The notes under the pieces are model-generated. The model searched no databases, was not told the DNA's origin, and was given only the letters and a program-made list of their open reading frames with translations. Position numbers and translations under genes: made by a program. Positions 1 through 6,913 of a stretch of 64,000 nucleotides of DNA are shown here, piece after piece. The stretch lies in assembly GCF_000282975.1 (NCBI RefSeq), contig NZ_ALJC01000091.1, positions 1 to 64,000 on the forward strand. Direction: 5' to 3'. How positions within the stretch are numbered: the stretch's first letter is position 1; every line of letters begins with the position of its first letter. The DNA comes from Pseudomonas psychrophila HA-4. Its GTDB lineage: Bacteria; Pseudomonadota; Gammaproteobacteria; Pseudomonadales; Pseudomonadaceae.

Positions 1-18
1 CCCCCCCCCCTGCGGGGA

Positions 19-798
19 TCAGTTTTTCTGTGTGTTGAGCACTTTCAATATGGCCGCGCTTTCAGCATCCGGCGTGCCGTCGAAACGCGATGGCCGAAAA
101 TGCATCTGAAACGCTGTCAATACATGCCGCGTGGCAACGTCGAGTTCGCCAGTTTGTGGCGTCTCGTAACCCAGTAGCGCTAGCTCCTGCTGAAACCAGG
201 TAATGCTCGGCAGGTCGTTAGCAAACTGTGCCTGCTCATGCGCAACAGCCTGGGCGTTGGGCCAGATGCCGAAGCCTGCTTGCGCCAGGCGTTTCCAAGG
301 GAACAATGGGCCTGGATCAAGTTTGCGCAACGGTGCTATGTCGCTATGGCCGATGATGTTGTGCGGGTCGATCTTGTAGCGCGTCGAGATATCTTTTAGC
401 AACGCGATCACTGACTCGACCTGACCTTCGGTGTAGGGATACCAGACACGCCCTGTCGGGGTATCACGGAAGCCCGGATTTACGATTTCGATGCCAATGG
501 AGCTTGAGTTGAGCCAGGTACGGCCTTTCCATTGGCTTTCACCGGCATGCCACGCGCGCTGATTTTCATCGACCAGCTTGTAGATGGTCGGCGGCGTATC
601 ACCAATCAGGTAATGGCTACTGACAGGCCCGCTCGTCAGTAGCTGCAACGAGCGTTCAAGTGAGGTTGACGTGTAGTGAAGCACCACAAACTGCACGCGA
701 CTGTCATAGTTGACCGAAGGATGGCTGGTATCCATCCGCAGGCCATTGGCACAACCCGCCAGCAGCGCAAGAGACAAAACAAGAATAGGAAATTTCAT
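19..798 (-). CDS. ampDh2: N-acetylmuramoyl-L-alanine amidase, AmpDh2-like lipoprotein
   Basis: This is an Amidase_2 (AmpD/PGRP) family zinc amidase that cleaves the amide bond between MurNAc and the stem peptide of peptidoglycan. The 259-residue product starts with a lipoprotein signal (LLAGC, lipidated Cys about residue 16), so it should act in the periplasm on the envelope. Candidate zinc ligands are His41 (VVLHYTS), His151 (IIGHSD) and Asp161 (LDPGP). A C-terminal stretch from about residue 190 resembles a peptidoglycan-binding domain. I chose the ATG at 798; an upstream GTG would add five residues but has no better ribosome site. In P. aeruginosa the paralogues AmpD, AmpDh2 and AmpDh3 affect beta-lactamase control; that role here is inferred. 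Confidence 0.85.
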   Translation of the reverse strand: MKFPILVLSLALLAGCANGLRMDTSHPSVNYDSRVQFVVLHYTSTSLERSLQLLTSGPVSSHYLIGDTPPTIYKLVDENQRAWHAGESQWKGRTWLNSSSIGIEIVNPGFRDTPTGRVWYPYTEGQVESVIALLKDISTRYKIDPHNIIGHSDIAPLRKLDPGPLFPWKRLAQAGFGIWPNAQAVAHEQAQFANDLPSITWFQQELALLGYETPQTGELDVATRHVLTAFQMHFRPSRFDGTPDAESAAILKVLNTQKN

Positions 799-1043
799 GG
801 GCAGAGGCCGCACAAGAGCAATTAATGCGCCAGCATACCTTACTGCTCATGTCTGTATCTGCACGTAGCCTCGGCCTCATGACGTTGGCCCACGTTAATA
901 AGGGGTGCTATAGGCAGCGCAACGATTGTGTCTATAGGAGATGGCCGATCAAGCCCAAGCAGTACAGCAACAACATCGAGTTCTTCACGGGGCGGTTTAC
1001 TCGGTAACGTGGCGATGCCATGAACACCAACCTGCACTCACAC

Positions 1044-3011
1044 TTAAACCCGGCTGCATTCTATGCGGTTGCGGCCATTATCTTTGGCTCGGTATAACGC
1101 TTCGTCCGCCCGCTTAAGTACCTGTTCACTACGATCTGCGAGTTTGAAGGGCGCCAGACCAATAGAGCAGGTGAGGGTTACAGGCTCGCCCTTGAAATGG
1201 AACGGGCAGGCCGCGATGGCAGAACGTAGTTTTTCGAGAACCTGCAAACCCGCTGCCAGGGTTGTATCGGGGATCAACAAGACAAACTCTTCACCACCAA
1301 ATCGGGCGACAAAGTCATTAGGCCGCAAGTGCTTGCGAAGTTGTGCCGCTACAATTTTGAGCACTTTGTCGCCCGCCAGATGGCCATAGCCATCATTGAT
1401 GCGCTTGAAGTGATCAAGGTCGAGCATGGCGATGAGTAACGGATTTCCGTGTGCTTGCCACTGTTCAACTTCATGAGCCAGACGTTCGCCCCAGGCCGCT
1501 CGATTGGGCAAACCGGTCAAAGGATCGATAAGGGCTTTGAGACGCTGTTCTTCGAGGTGTTCGCGATAGCCTTGGGCCTCCTGCTCCATGAAGGCCACAC
1601 GCTCGGCCAACCCTTGCAAGCGGCGGGAGAGTTCTTGCTCACGGGCATCACGCTGTTGCTGGTGCTGGTCCATCGTGCCCAGCAGACCTTCAAGCCGGGC
1701 TTCAAGGATGTGCTTGAGACTATTGAGGTCGACGGCGTCTTGCACACTGTTCTGCAAGCCATCGACGTGCTCACGCAACTGGCTGTCCAACTCAGCCGCA
1801 GCCGATCGCCCTTGGGCATGGCCGTCACTGGCGGCTTGTAGGTTGTTTTGAAACGATTCGAGTCGCTCATTGAGCTGTTTGAGGTAGGTCTCAAATTCAT
1901 GCTGGCCGCCGTCGGTGATGGCCAGCATCAAAACAGCCAGATCGTCGAGAATCGGCAGTAGTTCGTACCAATTGAGACCTTTTTCGAGCCGACGACGCAT
2001 GGACTCGGCTTGTGGCCAATGATGTTCGGGCAGCGACAGATCGTTCAGCAAACCTAGCAAGGTCGATTCAATGTGCTCCGCGACCGAGCTGTAGGTGGGC
2101 TCGGGGCTTTCCGGGAGGGCATACGCCGTGTCGACGACCACTGGTTCAGGCTCGACCTCTAGCTCCAACTCGGGCTCAGACTGATCGAGCGCGTCCTGAT
2201 CAGGCTCAGGCGCCTCAAAGGGTTGATTCGAACGCGTATTTTCAGCATCCACCAGCGCCACCACCGACTCAAGGGCGCCGCTCGAGGCGTCTTCAGTGAG
2301 CGCTTCGGGCACAGGCGCTGAGAGCGTCTCAGGCGCCTCTTGATCGGGAGTCGGGAGATCGGGCTGTGGGGCTATAGCTTGAGGAGAAGGCGCCGTAACC
2401 GGTTTCGATGCAGGCAATGGCGCCACAACATTGGGTGCCTGGACCTGCTGGGGCTCACAGTCTCGCGGAGCGGCCTTATCGGCGTCGTGAGCGCCAAACA
2501 GCCGCTGCAAAAGGTTAGGTTTCGATGGCTCTGCTTCATTGAGCTGAGGCGCCAGTGCTAAGCCCTGCAAGTTGCTCAGTTCACTGAGCAATAACGGTAT
2601 TTCGCGGGCCTGGGTCACTCGGTTATCGAGCTGCCTGGCGAATGTCTTAAGAGGCTTGCTGACCTCGCGGGGTAGGGGCAGGGCTTGCAGTTGAGTCACG
2701 AGCGCATTGAGGGCGACGCTCATTTGATCAATGCGCGTTTCGCGGCGCTGTTCGGAATCGAGTACGGCTTTTTCGAGGCGTGGCAGCAAGGCCGCCAAGG
2801 GCGCGTCCATGTCATCGGTGCGCACGGCTTCGCGCATTTCTTTCATGCACTGGTCAACGGTCCGGTCCGTGCCTTCTGCCGCCAACGTGCTTCGCACTAG
2901 GCCGCGGCGTAACAGATCGAGACGCGCGTTCCAGCGGCGTTCGAGCTTGTCTTGTTGCTCGACACTCTTCAGGTATTTCTCTTTCCAGCGTTTGGCGTCG
3001 TCAGCAGTCAT
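1044..3011 (-). CDS. dgcH: GGDEF diguanylate cyclase, DgcH-like
   Basis: A 655-residue protein ending in a GGDEF domain that should make cyclic di-GMP from two GTP. The active-site motif is GGEEF. An inhibitory I-site RxxD (RPND) lies exactly five residues before it, as in feedback-controlled cyclases. The N-terminal two thirds has no membrane segment. It holds charged helical/coiled-coil regions either side of a Pro/Glu-rich linker (about residues 170-300). The start ATG overlaps the stop of the upstream EEP-family gene by 4 bp, so the two are translationally coupled. The position between ampDh2 and dsbA matches P. aeruginosa PA5487 (dgcH). The input signal is unknown. Confidence 0.85.
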   Translation of the reverse strand: MTADDAKRWKEKYLKSVEQQDKLERRWNARLDLLRRGLVRSTLAAEGTDRTVDQCMKEMREAVRTDDMDAPLAALLPRLEKAVLDSEQRRETRIDQMSVALNALVTQLQALPLPREVSKPLKTFARQLDNRVTQAREIPLLLSELSNLQGLALAPQLNEAEPSKPNLLQRLFGAHDADKAAPRDCEPQQVQAPNVVAPLPASKPVTAPSPQAIAPQPDLPTPDQEAPETLSAPVPEALTEDASSGALESVVALVDAENTRSNQPFEAPEPDQDALDQSEPELELEVEPEPVVVDTAYALPESPEPTYSSVAEHIESTLLGLLNDLSLPEHHWPQAESMRRRLEKGLNWYELLPILDDLAVLMLAITDGGQHEFETYLKQLNERLESFQNNLQAASDGHAQGRSAAAELDSQLREHVDGLQNSVQDAVDLNSLKHILEARLEGLLGTMDQHQQQRDAREQELSRRLQGLAERVAFMEQEAQGYREHLEEQRLKALIDPLTGLPNRAAWGERLAHEVEQWQAHGNPLLIAMLDLDHFKRINDGYGHLAGDKVLKIVAAQLRKHLRPNDFVARFGGEEFVLLIPDTTLAAGLQVLEKLRSAIAACPFHFKGEPVTLTCSIGLAPFKLADRSEQVLKRADEALYRAKDNGRNRIECSRV

Positions 3012-3883
3012 GCCAGTGGCTCACGCGCAGTACTCAACACGGGCAATGAGTCGACACCGACAGAGCCCGGCAAACGGATTTCAACCGCCACCGGCAAGTG
3101 ATCAGAAATAGGCTGATCCAAGACTTGTACGCGCTCAAGAGTCAGGGCCGGGCTGAGCAAAATGTGATCAAGGCAACGTTGCGGGCGCCAGCTGGGGAAG
3201 GTCGCTTCCATTTGTGGCGCCAGCAAACCAAGGTCGCGCAAAGGGGATGCTTGCAGCAGGTCGTTGGCGTGGGTGTTCATGTCGCCCATCAAAACCTGGT
3301 GCTGATAGCCGCCAATCAGCTCGCGAATGTACGCCAACTGCAGGGTGCGGGTTTTTGTGCCTAATGCCAGGTGCATGACCACCACGACCAGCGCATCGGG
3401 GCCATCCCCGAAACGCACTAAAATTGCGCCACGGCCAGCAGGGCCGGGCAAGGGGTGATCTTCAATCGCCGTTGGACGCAGGCGGCTGAGCACGCCATTG
3501 CTGTGCTGGGCCAGACGCCCAAGGTTGCGATTGAGTTGTTGATACCAGTAGGGAAATTCGCCCTGTTGGGCCAAGTATTTGACCTGATTGACGTAGCCGG
3601 ATCGATGGCTGCCGCCATCGGCTTCCTGTAAGGCGACTAGGTCGAAGTCACTCAACAAGTCGCCTATTTTCTCCAAGTTACCCGCCCGCCCTTTGTGTGG
3701 CAGCAAGTGCTGCCAACTGCGGGTCAGGTAGTGGCGGTAACTGTGCGTACTGTTACCGACCTGGATATTGAAACTGAGCAAGCGCAAACGCCGATCATCC
3801 GGCATGCCACTGCCTGCCAAATGATCTTCGTTGACCTGCGGTTCATGCAGGCCAACTATTCGTTCGCTCTTCCAGCGCCGCAT
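3008..3883 (-). CDS. Endonuclease/exonuclease/phosphatase (EEP) family hydrolase
   Basis: A 291-residue cytosolic protein of the EEP superfamily (DNase I / exonuclease III / sphingomyelinase fold). Visible motifs are the first-strand Asn (SFNIQVG), the metal-binding Glu (ALQEADGG), the GDMN motif and the C-terminal SDHLPV His. The catalytic set is therefore complete and the enzyme should be an active Mg-dependent phosphodiesterase or phosphatase. The substrate cannot be read from the sequence. It lies 15 nt after dsbA and overlaps dgcH by 4 bp, so it probably shares a transcript with both. Confidence 0.8.
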   Translation of the reverse strand: MRRWKSERIVGLHEPQVNEDHLAGSGMPDDRRLRLLSFNIQVGNSTHSYRHYLTRSWQHLLPHKGRAGNLEKIGDLLSDFDLVALQEADGGSHRSGYVNQVKYLAQQGEFPYWYQQLNRNLGRLAQHSNGVLSRLRPTAIEDHPLPGPAGRGAILVRFGDGPDALVVVVMHLALGTKTRTLQLAYIRELIGGYQHQVLMGDMNTHANDLLQASPLRDLGLLAPQMEATFPSWRPQRCLDHILLSPALTLERVQVLDQPISDHLPVAVEIRLPGSVGVDSLPVLSTAREPLA

Positions 3884-3898
3884 AGAAAGGGCCGCCGC

Positions 3899-4558
3899 TT
3901 AGTTTTTGGCTGCTGGCGCCGCTTTCTCTTCTGCTCGCTCTTTGGCGATCAGTTGGTCAGCAACGTTCAATGCTTGCTCAGGGCCGCCTGTGGAACCGAT
4001 GTCGAAGCGGTACTTACCATTAACAATCATGGTCGGTACACCTGAAATCTCGTACTTTTTGGCCAGCTCTTTGTACTGGGCCAGTTTGCCTTTGACGGCG
4101 AAGGAGTTGAACGTTTCAAGGAACTTTGTTTTGTCGACACCCTGAGTGGCCACGAAATCAGCCATATCTTCTGGCTTGATCAGGTTTTTATGTTCTTTCT
4201 GGATGGCGTTGAAGACGGCTGCGTGAACCTTGTTCTCTACACCCATGGTGTCGAGGGTGATGAACAACTGACCGTGAGCATCCCAAGGACCGCCAAACAG
4301 GGCCGGGATACGAACAAAGTGCACGTCGGCAGGCAGTTTCTCTGCCCAAGGATTGATCACAGGCTCAAACGCGAAGCAATGCGGGCAGCCGTACCAGAAC
4401 ATCTCAACCACTTCGATCTTGCCAGGCACCGCAACCGGAACAGGGTTTGACAGTTGTACATAGGTTTTGCCGGCTTCTAGCGGTACATCAGCAGCTTGAG
4501 CCGTCATGCCAAACAGAGTGGCAGTAACGAGAGCGGCGCTGAGAATCAGATTACGCAT
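3899..4558 (-). CDS. dsbA: Thiol:disulfide interchange protein DsbA
   Basis: Periplasmic thioredoxin-fold oxidase that introduces disulfide bonds into exported proteins. The 219-residue product has a cleavable Sec signal ending near AQAADV. The active site is CPHC in the context FWYGCPHCFAFEP, and a cis-Pro loop (GVPTMI) is present. The length fits the family. It is followed closely by the EEP and dgcH genes. An AlgU (sigma-22) type promoter lies about 43-70 nt upstream of the start (separate entry), consistent with reports that P. aeruginosa dsbA belongs to the AlgU regulon. Confidence 0.95.
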   Translation of the reverse strand: MRNLILSAALVTATLFGMTAQAADVPLEAGKTYVQLSNPVPVAVPGKIEVVEMFWYGCPHCFAFEPVINPWAEKLPADVHFVRIPALFGGPWDAHGQLFITLDTMGVENKVHAAVFNAIQKEHKNLIKPEDMADFVATQGVDKTKFLETFNSFAVKGKLAQYKELAKKYEISGVPTMIVNGKYRFDIGSTGGPEQALNVADQLIAKERAEEKAAPAAKN

Positions 4559-4600
4559 GCTTTACTCCTGGACAAATAAGGTCGCCTGACGTGACCTGTT

Positions 4601-4628
4601 TCAGACAGATCCGTGCAGCTTTGAGTTC
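4601..4628 (-). promoter_or_regulatory. Candidate AlgU/sigma-22 promoter of dsbA
   Basis: On the minus strand GAACTC (forward 4628-4623) is followed after exactly 17 nt by TCTGA (4605-4601). The AlgU consensus is GAACTT-N16/17-TCTGA. The expected start of transcription is near 4595, giving a leader of about 37 nt before the dsbA ATG. The call rests on the sequence match and on known AlgU control of dsbA in P. aeruginosa. Confidence 0.6.
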
Positions 4629-4654
4629 GATAGTGTAGCGGCAGATAACATGAA

Positions 4655-4678
4655 AAAGGGCAGCCTCAGCTGCCCTTT
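4655..4678 (-). terminator. Rho-independent terminator after cytochrome c4
   Basis: A perfect 10-bp stem (AAAGGGCAGC / GCTGCCCTTT) with a 4-nt loop. On the minus strand it runs into a short T stretch, as expected for the end of the cytochrome c4 transcript. It separates that transcript from dsbA. Confidence 0.8.
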
Positions 4679-4756
4679 CACACTTACATTCAAAGATTAA
4701 ACGATTGTTAACGTCAAACAGCCCCTTCAGGACTGGTTGCGCCGATGGCACAAACT

Positions 4757-5377
4757 CTAGTGCAAGCCTTGAATGTAGCTGGCCAAGGCCTTGATGTCCT
4801 TGTTGCTCAGCTTGGCAGCAATGCCGCGCATGATCATCGAGTCGCCGTCGTTGGTACGCTCGCCTTCACGGAAGTCGGTAAGCTGTTTCTCAATGTAACT
4901 GGCGTGCTGGCCACCCAGATGCGGGAAACCCGCAGTGGCCAGCCCTTGGCCATCGGGTGAGTGGCAACCGGTACAGGCCGGCATGCCTTTTGAGAGGTCA
5001 CCGCCACGAAACAGCGCCTCACCCCGTGCAACCAGTGCAGGGTCAGCAGCACCGACGGAGCTCTTTTGGCTGGAGTAGTAAGCGGCGATATCCGCGAGAT
5101 CCTGATCATTCAGGTTGGCCAGCAAACCGGTCATTTCAAGAACCTGGCGCTTGCCGTCCTTGATTTCATGCAGTTGCTTGAGCAGGTAACGATCACCTTG
5201 CCCGGCCAGTTTTGGGAAATTAGGGGCCATGCTATTGCCGTCAGGACCGTGACAAGCGCCACATACAGCGGTTTTTGCCTGACCTGCTGCGGCATCACCT
5301 ACAAGGGTGGTACCTGCGGCCTGAGCGATACCACTAACGCCCAAGGTCAACAGCAGACTCACGAATAGTTTGTTCAT
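4757..5377 (-). CDS. cc4: Cytochrome c4 (di-heme)
   Basis: A 206-residue periplasmic di-heme cytochrome c4, an electron carrier to terminal oxidases. It has a Sec signal peptide (cleavage near AQAAG) and two CxxCH heme-attachment motifs, CGACH in the N-terminal half and CTGCH in the C-terminal half. This duplicated-domain pattern and length are typical of the family. Candidate Met axial ligands are present, for example in SMAPNFPKLAGQ. A strong terminator follows. Immediately upstream are the remains of a second cytochrome gene, so the locus originally encoded a c4-c5 pair. Confidence 0.93.
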   Translation of the reverse strand: MNKLFVSLLLTLGVSGIAQAAGTTLVGDAAAGQAKTAVCGACHGPDGNSMAPNFPKLAGQGDRYLLKQLHEIKDGKRQVLEMTGLLANLNDQDLADIAAYYSSQKSSVGAADPALVARGEALFRGGDLSKGMPACTGCHSPDGQGLATAGFPHLGGQHASYIEKQLTDFREGERTNDGDSMIMRGIAAKLSNKDIKALASYIQGLH

Positions 5378-5420
5378 CAGCTAATCCAACTACGGCTAAG
5401 GGTTAAAGTTATGGCCGGGC

Positions 5421-5692
5421 TTACTCATTCATCCACTGGATGATTGGCTGGTAAACCTCGACACTGCAGTCCGTGCACAAACCACGCGGCGGCATCGCCT
5501 TTACACCCTGGGTCACGTGTTGCACCAACGCCTGCTTAACTTACCTTTGGCCTTTACACCCGATTTCGGTGTTATGAATCGCTGACCTTCATGGCAGGCA
5601 ATACAAACGCGGTTGTACACGGCTTCCGGATCCTGTGTAGCCTGAACGCTGTACAAGCGGTATCAAGACACCGGCAGCAGCCATCTCGTCAT
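5421..5692 (-). pseudogene. Decayed cytochrome c5-family gene
   Basis: Reading the minus strand from the ATG at 5692 gives MTRWLLPVS, then an in-frame TGA (5665-5663). The same frame then reads on through ATQDPEAVYN and an intact CIACH heme motif (5605-5591). After this the frame breaks. The rest is recovered in another frame: HVTQGVKAMPPRGLCTDCS through to QWMNE and a TAA at 5421-5423. The heme site, the MPPRG loop and the C-terminal Cys pair identify a small mono-heme cytochrome c5-like protein, as found at this position (between cc4 and engB) in other pseudomonads. One stop and at least one frameshift should prevent a full product. A sequencing error cannot be fully excluded, but two separate lesions make it unlikely. 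Confidence 0.8.
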
Positions 5693-5881
5693 AAAACGAT
5701 TCTTTCAGGGTTGGAGCTTGTTGCGTTCTAATGCGCAACCTAGGTCTACAGCTCCCGCGTACTTCGTCCTACGCTGGGACAAAGCACACACAAAATCTGC
5801 GGCATTATATACTGGCGCCACTGAAACGGAAACGACACGCTCGCCGCGTCCATTCCTGGCGCCGCTCACATCGGATATCCC

Positions 5882-6529
5882 ATGCAACTCAAGAACCCCA
5901 TTCTCGGTCTGTGCCAACAGGCTACCTTCATGCTCAGCGCAGCCAAAGTTGACCAATGCCCCGATGACGAAGGCTTTGAAGTCGCATTCGCCGGGCGCTC
6001 CAACGCAGGCAAGTCCAGCGCACTCAACACCTTGACCCACGCCAGCCTGGCCCGCACGTCGAAAACACCAGGCCGTACTCAGTTGCTGAACTTCTTCCAA
6101 TTGGACGAAGATCGTCGCCTAGTCGACCTGCCGGGTTATGGCTACGCCAAGGTGCCGATCCCGCTAAAAATGCACTGGCAGCGCCACCTAGAAGCATATT
6201 TCGGCAGCCGCGAAAGCCTCAAAGGCGTGATTTTGATGATGGATATTCGTCATCCAATGACCGATTTCGACGTTTTAATGCTGGACTGGACCGTCTCCAG
6301 CGGCATGCCGATGCATATTTTGCTGACAAAAGCCGACAAACTGACGTACGGCGCAGCCAAAAACACGCTGCTCAAGATTCAGTCTGACATTCGCAAGAAA
6401 TGGGGCGACAGCGTCACCATTCAGCTGTTCTCCACCCCAAAACGATTGGGCTTGGAAGAGGCGTACACCGTGCTGGCTCGCTGGCTGGAGCTGCCGAACA
6501 AAGGCGAAGAAGAAAGCGCCGAGTCATAA
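5882..6529 (+). CDS. engB: Ribosome biogenesis GTP-binding protein EngB/YihA
   Basis: A 215-residue TRAFAC-class GTPase needed for assembly of the large ribosomal subunit. The G1 motif is [10 protein letters not shown]3 is DLPGYGYAK and G4 is TKAD. Length and the N-terminal [13 protein letters not shown] are as usual for Pseudomonas. It is transcribed away from the cytochrome remnant and toward polA, as yihA and polA converge in E. coli. Its promoter must lie in the 190 nt before the start. Confidence 0.95.
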   Translation: MQLKNPILGLCQQATFMLSAAKVDQCPDDEGFEVAFAGRSNAGKSSALNTLTHASLARTSKTPGRTQLLNFFQLDEDRRLVDLPGYGYAKVPIPLKMHWQRHLEAYFGSRESLKGVILMMDIRHPMTDFDVLMLDWTVSSGMPMHILLTKADKLTYGAAKNTLLKIQSDIRKKWGDSVTIQLFSTPKRLGLEEAYTVLARWLELPNKGEEESAES

Positions 6530-6538
6530 ATCGCAGGC

Positions 6539-6580
6539 AAAAAAAACCCCGGACTTCATATGGGGGAGGGAAGTTCGGGG
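6539..6580 (-). terminator. Terminator of ErsA
   Basis: Minus-strand stem CCCCGAACTTC / GAAGTCCGGGG (11 bp with one mismatch) followed by a run of eight T. It is a strong intrinsic terminator and the 3' end of the sRNA. On the plus strand there is no T run, so engB does not obviously use it. Confidence 0.85.
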
Positions 6581-6672
6581 CTCAAGTACTGGACCGCTAG
6601 GGCGGGGTCCAGAGTTCTGCCAACACTTAACACAACATTAGGAGCATTGAAGGGCTTCACCTAAGCCATTCT
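6541..6672 (-). ncRNA. ersA: Small RNA ErsA (Spot 42-position sRNA)
   Basis: Located between convergent engB and polA, the position of Spot 42 in E. coli and of ErsA in P. aeruginosa. On the minus strand a sigma-22-like promoter ends about 6 nt before 6672. A rho-independent terminator ends at the A-run 6539-6546, so the predicted RNA is about 132 nt, the size reported for ErsA. Predicted structure includes a central hairpin (CTGGACC / GGTCCAG, 6589-6612) and the terminator stem, whose loop is C-rich (CCTCCCCCATAT). ErsA is an Hfq-bound, AlgU-dependent sRNA known to repress algC translation in P. aeruginosa. The exact start is inferred from the promoter. Confidence 0.85.
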
Positions 6673-6677
6673 GAGAA

Positions 6678-6705
6678 TCTGAGTCGTGTTAAGCCGGATT
6701 AGTTC
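6678..6705 (-). promoter_or_regulatory. AlgU/sigma-22 promoter of ersA
   Basis: Minus strand GGAACTA (the -35 hexamer GAACTA at 6705-6700) followed after 17 nt by TCAGA (6682-6678), close to the AlgU consensus GAACTT-N16/17-TCTGA. A second TCAGA lies 8 nt further on. The placement predicts a start near 6672 and agrees with reported AlgU dependence of ErsA. Confidence 0.7.
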
Positions 6706-6754
6706 CGGCGCCTCAAAAAAACTATTTGGCATAAATCTCCCAGCAACACCGGAC

Positions 6755-6897
6755 CGTAGCAGTTGCCGCAGGCTACGTCCGGGGGGCGGAGCCGCCGCAA
6801 ATTCTGAGTCCCCGGTGTGCCAGACCAACCCAGTTATCCGCAATTACGATCGCTTCGCAATCGAACGTAGCCTCGCGTAACTCGGCAACTGCTACGC
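6755..6897. repeat. Composite palindromic intergenic repeat (REP/BIME-like), copy 1
   Basis: The block begins CCGTAGCAGTTGCCGCAGGC and ends GGCAACTGCTACG, so the outer arms are inverted copies of each other. It encloses a GC-rich hairpin (ggcggagccgccg) and a second inner inverted pair (GGCTACGTCC and GAACGTAGCC). A close relative lies at 55029-55161. It sits between ersA and the 3' end of polA and contains no gene. Confidence 0.75.
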
Positions 6898-6913
6898 GAA
6901 GCAAGGATGCCTG

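Noticed and set aside
1..10. Run of ten C at the window start
   Set aside because: Lies at the window edge after the amidase stop; could be a homopolymer tract or artefact and no function can be assigned.
840..1037. Short frames on both strands between the amidase and the diguanylate cyclase genes
   Set aside because: 65 and 60 codons, no recognisable domain, no convincing ribosome site; the 230-nt gap shows no supported gene.
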